DNA of 49,786 bases. It comes from JBHOQX01 sp042408595 (lineage in GTDB: Bacteria; Chloroflexota; Chloroflexia; Chloroflexales; Roseiflexaceae). A program made the translations under genes and the position numbers. Where the stretch lies: contig JBHOQX010000074.1 in NCBI GenBank assembly GCA_042408595.1, forward strand, positions 1 to 49,786, given 5' to 3'. The notes below the pieces were generated by a model. That model was not told where the DNA came from. It saw nothing but the letters and a program-made list of their open reading frames with translations, and did not search any database. Below, in pieces: positions 7,828-15,969 of the stretch (position 1 is its first letter; the number at the start of each line of letters is the position of its first letter).

Positions 7828-8883
7828 CTACACCGGCGCGCTGGTCTCGGCAGGGGCGATCGGGCTGGGCAGCAGGTCGATCGACTCGCGCGCGCGCCAG
7901 CAGGCGGCGAAGTGCCCGCCGCCATAGTCGATGAACGGCGGCTCTTCCGTCTTGCAGCGCTCGATCACGATCGGGCAGCGGGTATGGAAACGGCAGCCGG
8001 ACGGTGGGTTCAGCGGGCTTGGCACATCGCCCTCGAGGATGATCCGTTTGCGTCGCTTCTCGACGGACGGGTCGGGGATGGGCGCAGCGGACAGGAGCGC
8101 CTGCGTGTAAGGGTGCATCGGCACCGAATAGAGCTTCGAGCTTTCCGCCAGTTCGACGATCTTGCCCAGATACATCACCGCCACACGGTCGCTGATATGC
8201 TTGATCACCGCCAGCCCGTGCGCGATGAACAGGTAGGTCAACCCAAGTTTGTCCTGCAACTCTTCCAGCAGGTTGATCACCTGGGCCTGGATCGACACGT
8301 CCAGCGCCGAGACGGGCTCGTCGCAGACCACGAACTCCGGCTCGACCGCCAGAGCGCGCGCCACACCGATGCGCTGCCGCTGCCCGCCGGAGAATTCGTG
8401 CGGGTAGCGGTTGACGAAGTACGGGTTCAGGCCGACGAGTTGCAGCAGTTCCTGCACCCGCTCGCGTACCTCTTTGTTGGTATTGCGCAGTTTGTGGATG
8501 CGAATCGGCTCGCCGATGATATCGCCGACGGTCATGCGTGGGTTGAGCGAGGCGTACGGGTCCTGGAAGATCATCTGGATGTGCCGCCGCATCCGGCGCA
8601 TCTCCTCGCCTTTCAGCGTCGTCAGCTCCGTGCCGCGGAACTTGACGCTCCCACTCGTGGGGCGGTTGAGTTGCAGCACGGCCCGGCCGGTTGTGGATTT
8701 CCCGCAACCGGACTCGCCGACCAGGCCGAGCGTTTCCCCCTTCTTGATGGAGAAGCTGATGCCGTCGACCGCCTTGACGGCCCCGACCTGGCGCTGAAAG
8801 ATGATCCCGCGGGTCACGGGGAAGTAGACCTTGAGATCGGTGACCTGGACCAGGTCGCCGGAGCCATTCCCTGTCTCAGCCAT
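7828..8883 (-). CDS. oppF: oligopeptide/dipeptide ABC transporter, ATP-binding protein OppF
   Basis: Cytoplasmic ATPase subunit (351 aa) powering peptide import. Walker A is GLVGESGCGKSTTG, the signature is FSGGQRQRIGVARAL, and Walker B lies in FVVCDEPVSALD. The C-terminal oligo_HPY extension with clustered cysteines (GCRFHTRCPIVIERC) is typical of Opp/Dpp ATPases. It begins with DLKVYFPVTRG, as OppF/DppF proteins do. The ATG at 8883 has AGAGGA upstream. It is the last gene of the five-gene opp set on the minus strand, 52 bp after oppD, and its partner ATPase is OppD. Confidence 0.93.
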   Translation of the reverse strand: MAETGNGSGDLVQVTDLKVYFPVTRGIIFQRQVGAVKAVDGISFSIKKGETLGLVGESGCGKSTTGRAVLQLNRPTSGSVKFRGTELTTLKGEEMRRMRRHIQMIFQDPYASLNPRMTVGDIIGEPIRIHKLRNTNKEVRERVQELLQLVGLNPYFVNRYPHEFSGGQRQRIGVARALAVEPEFVVCDEPVSALDVSIQAQVINLLEELQDKLGLTYLFIAHGLAVIKHISDRVAVMYLGKIVELAESSKLYSVPMHPYTQALLSAAPIPDPSVEKRRKRIILEGDVPSPLNPPSGCRFHTRCPIVIERCKTEEPPFIDYGGGHFAACWRARESIDLLPSPIAPAETSAPV

Positions 8884-8935
8884 GGCGCATCCTCTGTGTC
8901 AGAAGCTGTTTGGCAATCGATCAGCGTGCAGCCGG

Positions 8936-9964
8936 CTATGCCATCTCCGCCACTTCCACCGGGTTCTTGACCTCGGGGATCGGCGTCTCGATCGTGATAT
9001 CGTACAGGCAGGCCGCGCGGTGATCGGCGGCCACCGTGCGCAGCGGCGGCACCTGCTGGTCGCACGAACCGGCGACGAAGTAGTCGCAGCGCGGGCTGAA
9101 TGGGCAGACCGGCGGCAGATTGATCAGGTCCGGCGGCAGGCCGCGGATCGGGGTCAGTTTGCGGCCGGCGCGCTCATCCAGGCGCGGGATCGAGCGCAAC
9201 AGGCCGATGGTGTACGGCATGCGCGGGTTGGCGAACAGCTCGGAGGTCGCCGCTTCTTCCACGACACGCCCGGCGTACATCACCACCACCCGGTCGGTCA
9301 TCCCGGCGACCACCCCCAGGTCGTGGGTGATTAAAATAACCGCGGTCCCGAGTTCGTTCTTGAGGCGGTTGATCAATTCGAGGATCTGCGCCTGGATCGT
9401 CACGTCCAGCGCGGTGGTCGGCTCATCGGCGATCAGCAGCTCCGGGTTGCAGGAGAGGCCCATGGCGATCATCACGCGCTGGCGCATCCCGCCGGAGAAC
9501 TGATGCGGGTAGTCGTCCAGTCGCTTCGCCGGGCTGGGGATGCCGACCATGCCGAGCAGCTCGATCGCGCGCGCCCGGGCCTCCTTGGCGCTCATTTTCA
9601 TGTGCAGTTCGAGCGACTCGGTGATCTGCCGCCCGATCGTCAGCACCGGGTTGAGCGAGGTCATGGGGTCTTGGAAGATCATCGCGATCCGGTTGCCGCG
9701 GATGTGGCGCATCTCCTCTTCGCTGAGGTCGAGCAGGTTTTCGCCGTCGAAGAGGATCTGCCCGCCAGTGATTGTGCCAGGCGGACTCGGGATGAGGCGC
9801 ATGATCGACAGCGACGTCACGCTCTTGCCGGAGCCCGACTCGCCGACGATCCCCAGCGTCTCGCCACGGTCGACATGGAACGAGACGTTGCTGACCGCCT
9901 TGACGACCCCGTCCTGGGTCTTGAACTGAGTTTCGAGGTTGCGAACTTCAAGTAGTGGCGCCAT
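8936..9964 (-). CDS. oppD: oligopeptide/dipeptide ABC transporter, ATP-binding protein OppD
   Basis: ATPase subunit (342 aa) of the peptide importer. Walker A is GIVGESGSGKSVTSL, the signature is FSGGMRQRVMIAMGL, and Walker B is in LLIADEPTTALD, followed by LITHDLGVVAGMTDRV. The C-terminal oligo_HPY segment (CPFSPRCDYFVAGSC) is complete. The ATG at 9964 has AGAGGA upstream. A 274-bp gap separates it from oppC, larger than other spacings in this operon. No gene or clear terminator was found in that gap. Confidence 0.93.
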   Translation of the reverse strand: MAPLLEVRNLETQFKTQDGVVKAVSNVSFHVDRGETLGIVGESGSGKSVTSLSIMRLIPSPPGTITGGQILFDGENLLDLSEEEMRHIRGNRIAMIFQDPMTSLNPVLTIGRQITESLELHMKMSAKEARARAIELLGMVGIPSPAKRLDDYPHQFSGGMRQRVMIAMGLSCNPELLIADEPTTALDVTIQAQILELINRLKNELGTAVILITHDLGVVAGMTDRVVVMYAGRVVEEAATSELFANPRMPYTIGLLRSIPRLDERAGRKLTPIRGLPPDLINLPPVCPFSPRCDYFVAGSCDQQVPPLRTVAADHRAACLYDITIETPIPEVKNPVEVAEMA

Positions 9965-10238
9965 GGCAGATCCTCTTACGTAGGTCGATCGTGCATGATC
10001 CTGCCCAACGACCAGCGATCACGAACGAACGCGAACAATCCCGAGGCTTCTGATGCTCCTCCGCCGGGGGGCTCACAGCCCGGCTTGGTGCACCGGGCCC
10101 GTCGGCGCGGGCCGGTCGTGGCCGCGCATGAGGCCATCGACCCCACCGAACGCACCAGCCCGGCGATGCCCGATCGGTACGTCTTCCCGATCCAGACGAT
10201 CGGGCTTTCGCCGTACGTCCTTGGCCGCTCGTTCAAAC

Positions 10239-11219
10239 TCACTGGTCACGCGGGTCGAGCGCATCCCGCAGGCCATCACCCAGAAACGTAAAGGCCATTG
10301 TCAGTGCGCCGACGCAGAGCACCGGAAACAGCAGGTGCCATGGCCCGCTATTGATGTTGGCATAGCCATCGTTCAGCATCTGTCCCCAACTGATCGGGAA
10401 GGGGTTATTCGGGTCGAGCGACGGGCGCATGCCGACGCCGATGAACGTCAGCACCGCTTCAGCGACGATCGCGCCCGGCACAGTAAACGCCAGCGATACG
10501 ATGATCGGCGCTAATGTGTTTGGGAAAATATGCCGCGCCAGAATGATCGGCGTCGGCACCCCGACTGCCCGGGCCGCCTCGATGAACTCCTTCTCCTTCA
10601 ATGAGAGCACCTGGCCGCGAACGAGACGAGCCAGTCCGGTCCATCCTACGATCGACAGCGCGACAAAAACCAGCAGCAGGCCATTAAACGTTTGCCCCAG
10701 CCAGGTCTCGCGGAAGGCCGTTGCCAGCGTAATGACGAACAACGTATCGGGAAAGGCGTATATAATATCCGTAAAGCGCATAAGGATATTATCCATACGT
10801 CCGCCCAGATATCCCGAGATCAAGCCGATAGTACCGCCGATCAGCAGAATGACGATCATTGGAATGAAACCGACAATCAACGACACCCGCGTGCCGTAGA
10901 TCAACTGCGATAGAATATCGCGCCCGATCGCATCCGTGCCGAGCAGATGCTGGGGGACGCCGCTCGTCGCGGGGCTGCTGGTCTTGACCCAAGCCGGCTG
11001 GCGCAAACTGTTGTTAGGGGTTTGCTCGATCGGGCTGTATGGCGCAAGCTGTGGCGCGAAGATCGCGACCAAGACAAAGAAGAGAATAATACCCATTCCG
11101 CTGACCGCCGCCTTGTTACGGGTCAGGCGGCGCCAGGCATCGCCCCACAGGCTGCGCACCCGGCGCTCGGTGAACTCGATCGTCCCGGTGCCTGCGATCT
11201 GTTGCACCTCAGTTGCCAT
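10239..11219 (-). CDS. oppC: oligopeptide/dipeptide ABC transporter permease OppC
   Basis: Inner-membrane permease (326 aa) with an N-terminal cytoplasmic segment, a first membrane helix (AAVSGMGIILFFVLVAIF), an external loop with the OppC-type LLGTDAIGRDILSQLIYGTRV, then five further helices. The EAA loop that docks the ATPase is EAARAVGVPTPIILARHIFPN. The frame opens at a TTG at 11237, but that codon overlaps the AGGAG ribosome-binding site of the ATG at 11219, which I take as the start. oppB lies 35 bp upstream. Confidence 0.92.
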   Translation of the reverse strand: MATEVQQIAGTGTIEFTERRVRSLWGDAWRRLTRNKAAVSGMGIILFFVLVAIFAPQLAPYSPIEQTPNNSLRQPAWVKTSSPATSGVPQHLLGTDAIGRDILSQLIYGTRVSLIVGFIPMIVILLIGGTIGLISGYLGGRMDNILMRFTDIIYAFPDTLFVITLATAFRETWLGQTFNGLLLVFVALSIVGWTGLARLVRGQVLSLKEKEFIEAARAVGVPTPIILARHIFPNTLAPIIVSLAFTVPGAIVAEAVLTFIGVGMRPSLDPNNPFPISWGQMLNDGYANINSGPWHLLFPVLCVGALTMAFTFLGDGLRDALDPRDQ

Positions 11220-11254
11220 CGATCTACTCCTGTTCAACCGCCACGGAGAAAGCT

Positions 11255-12259
11255 CTACTTCACACTGATCCGCGGATCGACCAGGCCATATGCGAGGTCG
11301 ACCAGCAAGTTGCCCGACGTCAGCAGGAACGAGTAGAAGAGCGCAAGCCCCATGATCATCGAGTAATCGCGGCGACCGATTGAGGTCAAGAGCACGTTCC
11401 CCATGCCGGGAATTTGAAAGATGAGCTCGGTGAAGAACGCGCCGGTGATCAGGCCGGCCAGCAGTGGGCCCAGGATGGTGACGATCGGCAAGATGGCGTT
11501 ACGTAGGATGTGGCGGAAGTTCACCGCGTAGTCGCCCAGCCCTTTGGCGCGAGCTGTGCGTACGTAATCCTGGCGCTTGATCTCCAGCACACTGGCACGC
11601 GTCAGGCGGGTGATGAACGCCATCGTGCTCATGCCAAGCGTCAGAGTCGGCAGAATCCAGGGCTTGATCGGGTCGTTCCAATCAGGGATGACGTTGAACC
11701 AGCCCAGCCAGCCAGCGAAGATGACCACCAGCAATAGGCCGGATACAAACGTTGGCACAGCTACGAACGTCGTCGCAAACAAGAGTGTGACATAATCGAT
11801 CCATGAGTTTTGTTTCAGCGCTGCGAGCACACCGAGTGGAATACCGAGAATAAGTGCAAAGGCGAGTGCTTGAAGCCCAAGGCGTGCTGAATAGGCGAAT
11901 CTGCTCGGCCGGCTGCTGGAGCCTTTGAACAAATAGTCTTGCACGGTTTGCGCCCCACGCGAGACGTATGTCGGCCCGAGGTTGCCACAGATCGCGCCGC
12001 ACACCAGTTTATTTTGGCCGGTTTCTGCGTTCTTCTCGATATCGAATAACATATAGCGGGTGAATTGGCGCCAGATCGGTAAATCCATCCCGAATTTCTG
12101 GCGTAACACTTTTTCCGCCGCCGGGGACAGCTGTCGCCGGTTCGGATCGGTATCGAACGGACCTCCGGGGGTGAGTCGGGCAATTGTAAAGGTGATCAGT
12201 CCTACACAAAGGAGCACTGGAATGAACCAGAGAATACGGCGGATGAGATAGGCGCCCAT
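11255..12259 (-). CDS. oppB: oligopeptide/dipeptide ABC transporter permease OppB
   Basis: Inner-membrane permease (334 aa) starting MGAYLIRRILWFIPVLLCVG, the first transmembrane helix of OppB/DppB proteins. The EAA loop is RTARAKGLGDYAVNFRHILRNA, and the C-terminal helices end with DLAYGLVDPRISVK, a near-universal OppB ending. The loop after helix 1 is long and contains the paired cysteines CGAIC, which could form an external disulfide (inference). The ATG at 12259 is preceded by GAGGAT, and the frame extends only five codons further. It forms the channel with OppC. Confidence 0.92.
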   Translation of the reverse strand: MGAYLIRRILWFIPVLLCVGLITFTIARLTPGGPFDTDPNRRQLSPAAEKVLRQKFGMDLPIWRQFTRYMLFDIEKNAETGQNKLVCGAICGNLGPTYVSRGAQTVQDYLFKGSSSRPSRFAYSARLGLQALAFALILGIPLGVLAALKQNSWIDYVTLLFATTFVAVPTFVSGLLLVVIFAGWLGWFNVIPDWNDPIKPWILPTLTLGMSTMAFITRLTRASVLEIKRQDYVRTARAKGLGDYAVNFRHILRNAILPIVTILGPLLAGLITGAFFTELIFQIPGMGNVLLTSIGRRDYSMIMGLALFYSFLLTSGNLLVDLAYGLVDPRISVK

Positions 12260-12448
12260 AACGATCCTCGACACCTAGCGGGCCAGAAGCCGCGCCTCAG
12301 TACCAATGTGGCACACTCAGGTTACCAGGGCAGTGCCGTGCCCGCTATGCCTGTAACGCAGCGCCTGGCTGGCCGGCCACGCAGCGACGTTGTGCCGCGA
12401 AGAGAGCCTTCCCGCGAGGGTCGATAACCCAGGGCTGCGCGAATCCGC

Positions 12449-12457
12449 ATTATACCA
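12449..12457 (-). promoter_or_regulatory. extended -10 promoter candidate upstream of oppB
   Basis: The minus strand reads TGGTATAAT, a perfect extended -10, formed partly by the last bases of the hairpin that follows oppA. It lies about 190 bp before oppB and could give the permease and ATPase genes their own promoter. Confidence 0.45.
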
Positions 12458-12491
12458 GAAGCGAGGGAATGATGCACTCCCTCGCTTCTGG
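12455..12491 (-). terminator. stem-loop after oppA
   Basis: CCAGAAGCGAGGGA (12455-12468) and its exact complement (12478-12491) enclose a 9-nt loop just after the oppA stop. No U-run follows, so it may be a 3'-end stabiliser or partial terminator that lets the binding protein be made in excess over OppBCDF. Confidence 0.6.
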
Positions 12492-12505
12492 ATGACGTCT
12501 GAGAT

Positions 12506-14335
12506 CTACTCGCCGACCGACAGCTCCTTCAAGTTGAAGAAGCCAGGGATATAGTCGAGCGGCGTAACCTTGACCCCCTTCACGTACGGCTTGATCAGCT
12601 CCTTCCCGGCGTCGTTGCTCGTGAAGACGACCGGCGCCTCGCGCACCAGGATCTTCTGCGCTTGGGCATAAAGTTCGAGACGCTTGGCCGGATCCGGCTC
12701 GACGTCGGCTTTGGTCACAAGATCGTCAAACTCTTTGTTTGACCACCCGACCCGGCCCGAGCCGATACCCCCGGTCTTGAAGACGACGGTCAGCCAGTCC
12801 TGCGGATCGGGGTAGTCCGCGCACCAGCCGAGATAGAAGAGCTGCGGGGTCGTCTTCGGATCCTTGGTCAGCGCGGTGTAGGCGGTTGGGTCGACCGGAT
12901 CGAGCTTGGCATCGATCCCCAAGTTCTGCTTGAGTTGATTCGCGATCCATTCGAAGCGCACCTTGTTGCGCGCGCTGGATGCGAATGTGAGCTTGATCTC
13001 CGGCAGGCCCTTGCCGTCCGGGAAGCCAGCCTCCGCCAGCGTCTTCTTGGCCGCCGCCGGGTCGAACTTCCACTGCGTCTCGTTTGGATCGTATCCAGGG
13101 AACCCCGGCGGGATGAACGTCTGGGTTGGCTTGCCAAGGCCCTGCAGCACGTCGCGGACCCACGCCTCGCGGTCGAAGGCCTGCGCGAACGCCTGGCGCA
13201 CCTTGAGGTTGTCAAACGGCGGCTTCTGGAGATTGAAGCCGAGGTAGAAGGTGCAACTCCCCGGGATGTCGATCAGTTGTTTGCTCAGCTCCGGGTCGCC
13301 CTGCACGGTCTTGAGGTCTTCCGCCGCAACACCGACCATGTCGAGCTCGCCGTTCTTGTAGGCCTGGAAAGCGACCGCGCTCTCCTTGATGACGGACATC
13401 TCGATGCCCTTGAGCTTGACCGGTCCGAGCGGCCCCTGGTAGTTCGGGTTCGCCTCCCACACGAACTTCGAGTCCGGTTCGTGCTCCTTCAGGATGAACG
13501 GCCCATTGCCGATGTAGTTCTCCGGCACGGCTTTCGACAGCGCGTCGACATTTTTGGTGTCCTGTTCGCGCACCGGCACGCCGATCCAGAGGGCGGCCAT
13601 GCTCAGGAAGTACGGCGCCGGGTTGACCAACTCGATCTGGAGCGTCTGGTCATCGACGGCTTTGACGCCGACGCCGTCGCGCAGCTTGTTGAGGTCCAGC
13701 GCTTTGGCTTCGGTGATCGTCTTGGTGTTGCCCTCTTTGTCAGCGCAGGTCGTCACCGCGTACTCGCTGAAGCCCTTGATAATGTCGCAGCCGATGAATT
13801 GGTACTGGCCGGCCAGTTCCGGATCGGCCAGGCGCTTCCAGGCACGCTCATAGTCCTTAGCCGTCAGCGGGCTGCCGTCCGAGTATTTCGAGTCGGGGCG
13901 CAGCTTGAAGGTGTAGGTCTTGCCATCTGGCGAGATGTCGACCTTTTCGGCCTGCCCTGGAATAGGCTTCATGTCCTGGTCGAACGTCATGAGCGCCTGG
14001 TAGTTTAGCATGATGATCTGGATCTCACCGACGAACGACGCCTGTTGTGGGTCGGTGTTATCCGGCTCCGAGCCGATAGAAAGACGCAGAATCCCAGGCT
14101 TGAAGTTCGCTTGCGGCGCCTTCGTCGCTTCAGGCGCAGCGGTGGCCTCCGGCGCCTTCGTCGCTTCAGGCGCTGCGGTGGCCTGAGGTGCGGCAGTGGC
14201 CTGCGGCGCGGCCGTGGCCTGCGGCGCGGCAGTCGGTTGGGCCGCGGGGGCGCCGCCACAAGCCGCAAGGATCGGGATCGTGAGCGCGAGCAGCAGCGTG
14301 AGCGCAAAGCTGCGGCGCAGGTTCCATCGCTTCAT
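12506..14335 (-). CDS. oppA: peptide ABC transporter substrate-binding lipoprotein OppA
   Basis: Extracytoplasmic binding protein of solute-binding family 5 (609 aa). The signal peptide ends in the lipobox LAAC, so the protein should be lipid-anchored. Next comes a linker of about 50 residues made of PQATAAP and PEATKAP repeats, then the folded domain from about residue 80 (GILRLSIGSEPDNTDPQQAS). Family motifs include YTFKLRPDSKYSDGSPLTAKDYERAW and VRQAFAQAFDREAWV. The ATG at 14335 follows AAAGGAG at a somewhat long distance. A -35/-10 promoter lies about 340 bp upstream. It is the first gene of oppABCDF. Whether di- or oligopeptides are preferred cannot be read from the sequence. Confidence 0.93.
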   Translation of the reverse strand: MKRWNLRRSFALTLLLALTIPILAACGGAPAAQPTAAPQATAAPQATAAPQATAAPEATKAPEATAAPEATKAPQANFKPGILRLSIGSEPDNTDPQQASFVGEIQIIMLNYQALMTFDQDMKPIPGQAEKVDISPDGKTYTFKLRPDSKYSDGSPLTAKDYERAWKRLADPELAGQYQFIGCDIIKGFSEYAVTTCADKEGNTKTITEAKALDLNKLRDGVGVKAVDDQTLQIELVNPAPYFLSMAALWIGVPVREQDTKNVDALSKAVPENYIGNGPFILKEHEPDSKFVWEANPNYQGPLGPVKLKGIEMSVIKESAVAFQAYKNGELDMVGVAAEDLKTVQGDPELSKQLIDIPGSCTFYLGFNLQKPPFDNLKVRQAFAQAFDREAWVRDVLQGLGKPTQTFIPPGFPGYDPNETQWKFDPAAAKKTLAEAGFPDGKGLPEIKLTFASSARNKVRFEWIANQLKQNLGIDAKLDPVDPTAYTALTKDPKTTPQLFYLGWCADYPDPQDWLTVVFKTGGIGSGRVGWSNKEFDDLVTKADVEPDPAKRLELYAQAQKILVREAPVVFTSNDAGKELIKPYVKGVKVTPLDYIPGFFNLKELSVGE

Positions 14336-14684
14336 ACGAGAGTCTGCTCCTTTCCATGAGTCTGCTGCAGGGCAGGGAGCGGCGCAGCGACACTGCGCCG
14401 GGCAGGGGGCATGGGCGATAGGCTACCTCCTTGGAGTCGCAAGCGAGCCGCAGCAGCCGGGGCTGGCCGGTGATGCGGGATAGCCGGGCAGGAACGAGCG
14501 GCGCGCCGGGCCAGGCCGGCCGCCGGGAAGCGGGCCGCCGCGTGTGGGAGCGACGCGCCCGTCTGGCGCAGTGAGTGTGGCTGGCGTTGCTGCAAATCAC
14601 GAGGCCGCGGCACAATAGACATCGCGTCTACGCGCTCGGTGTCTCCAGGAACGCTATGAGACATAAAATTCCTGCAACACGGTG
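14336..14684 (-). other. long leader region upstream of oppA
   Basis: About 340 nt would be transcribed ahead of oppA. It contains TAGAC-N5-GTCTA (14616-14630), a short operator-like palindrome, and a GC-rich hairpin (CGGCGCAG with CTGCGCCG, about 14381-14400). A possible leader frame starts at 14665 and stops at 14332, overlapping the oppA start as ATGA, but its Arg/Pro/Ala-rich composition makes it doubtful as a gene. No known riboswitch class was recognised. Confidence 0.35.
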
Positions 14685-14713
14685 ATGGTAACATGCATAA
14701 GATGGCTTGTCAA
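14685..14713 (-). promoter_or_regulatory. sigma-70-type promoter of the opp operon
   Basis: The minus strand has a perfect TTGACA (14713-14708), a 17-bp spacer and TACCAT (14690-14685). It lies just downstream of the preceding gene, so oppABCDF probably forms its own transcript. Confidence 0.7.
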
Positions 14714-14718
14714 ATGCC

Positions 14719-15855
14719 TCAGGCCACCTGCTGGCGCGGCGGCGGCGCGGTGGTCTCCAGATAGGCCAGCAGGTCGCGCCGCAGCGCCTCGTCCTGGGTG
14801 CCGCGCAGCCGCCACAGGATGCGCTGCGCGACCTGTGCATCGTAGGCGAGTTGCGCGTTGCGGCGCTCGTCGTACGGATCGAACAGGCCGCGGCCTTCGT
14901 CGTCGAAGCTGTTTGCGACGTAGCGCTCGATCTGGGCTAACAATTCCTGGGAAAAGACCAGGCCGGCCCGCCAGACGAGCTGCAGCAGCGGGTCCGAGCA
15001 GCGCAGCGTGCGAATCGCATGGGCATCAAGCAGGGTCGCAAGCCGTGTGCCGGCATCCAGCCCCCGGCGCAGCGCCCGCAACCAGAGGCGCTGGTAGCCG
15101 ACCGGCGGAATCGTGCGGCGGCCAGCCGTCAGCGGCATGCCGCCGCGGAAGGTGATGAGCCCGGCGTGGCGCAACGCGACCGGATTGACCGGCCAGGCCG
15201 CTTCTTCCAGGTCGAGCGTCGCCGTGATCGCCACATTATCGGGAACGACCGGCTGACGCGCGGCGGGGAAGCCGGGTAGCCGCAGCCGCTTCCGCCCGTG
15301 CTCGTCGATCGCCAGCAGATTGGTGAAGTAGTAAGCCAGCTCGCCGGGTGTCAGCCGGCTGAGGCAGATCAGATAGGCCTTGCCCGCGCTGGATGGCGAG
15401 GCCGCGTCGTGGAGCAGTTCCAGAAAGCGCAGCGAGCTGAAGCGCTCGTGCAGGGCGCGGTAGTAGCCGTCCTCGCCAGTGCCGGCGGTCCACCGCGCGC
15501 CACCGGGGATCAGCGCATATTGCGGGCTGGCCGGCCCGAGCAAGGCCTCGGCGAAGCGCTGGACGAACGCCAGCTTGCCTGCCCCTTCCGGGCCCCCCAG
15601 GATCACGAACGGGTTGGTTTTCAGGGACGTATAGTAATCGACGACGAGCGCGCGGCTCCATGTCTGCCCGTCGTTTGTGACGCAGGCCACCAGGTGCTCG
15701 ACCAGAGCGCGCTCGCTCGCCGCTGGCGCGAGCGCTTCCCGGCAACCGGTGTACGACGCCCCGGTATCGGGGCCTGGCTGCGCTGCTGGCCGCTGCGGTG
15801 CGGCCTGGCCGCCGGCCGCGTCGCCGGCGGTCCCTTTCATCTGTGAGACGATCAA
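14719..15855 (-). CDS. McrB-like AAA-family protein with degenerate nucleotide-binding motifs
   Basis: Protein of about 378 aa, not matched to a named family. The segment VVDYYTSLKTNPFVILGGPEGAGKLAFVQRFAEALLG resembles the start of McrB-type AAA modules, but the Walker A Ser/Thr after the lysine is Leu (GAGKL). Where the Walker B acid pair is expected, the sequence is AYLICLSRLTPGELAYYF, without DE. The following region (VVPDNVAITATLDLEEA) sits where sensor 1 would be. I therefore infer an ATPase-like fold without ATPase activity. The C-terminal third is helical. The frame opens at 15876. The TTG at 15855 is preferred because GGAGGAG lies six bases before it, with an ATG at 15840 as an alternative. 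No restriction partner (McrC) is nearby. It lies 114 bp downstream of the uridylyltransferase gene. Confidence 0.6.
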   Translation of the reverse strand: MIVSQMKGTAGDAAGGQAAPQRPAAQPGPDTGASYTGCREALAPAASERALVEHLVACVTNDGQTWSRALVVDYYTSLKTNPFVILGGPEGAGKLAFVQRFAEALLGPASPQYALIPGGARWTAGTGEDGYYRALHERFSSLRFLELLHDAASPSSAGKAYLICLSRLTPGELAYYFTNLLAIDEHGRKRLRLPGFPAARQPVVPDNVAITATLDLEEAAWPVNPVALRHAGLITFRGGMPLTAGRRTIPPVGYQRLWLRALRRGLDAGTRLATLLDAHAIRTLRCSDPLLQLVWRAGLVFSQELLAQIERYVANSFDDEGRGLFDPYDERRNAQLAYDAQVAQRILWRLRGTQDEALRRDLLAYLETTAPPPRQQVA

Positions 15856-15969
15856 CGCTTGCTCCTCCGCGCACAATCGCCATTGAATGGTTGCGGACCG
15901 ATGGGCGAGCGACCGACCTCGAGAGCGCTCCGTCGCCGGAAGCCGCCTGCCGTCGCCGCTCGTCCTTTG

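Noticed and set aside
7728..8707. Upstream extension of the dus frame through oppF
   Set aside because: The extension is the complement-frame shadow of oppF. The Dus homology starts at the ATG pair at 7723/7720.
14719..15855. Assignment as a working restriction GTPase (McrB)
   Set aside because: Walker A lacks Ser/Thr, Walker B lacks acids, and there is no McrC beside it.
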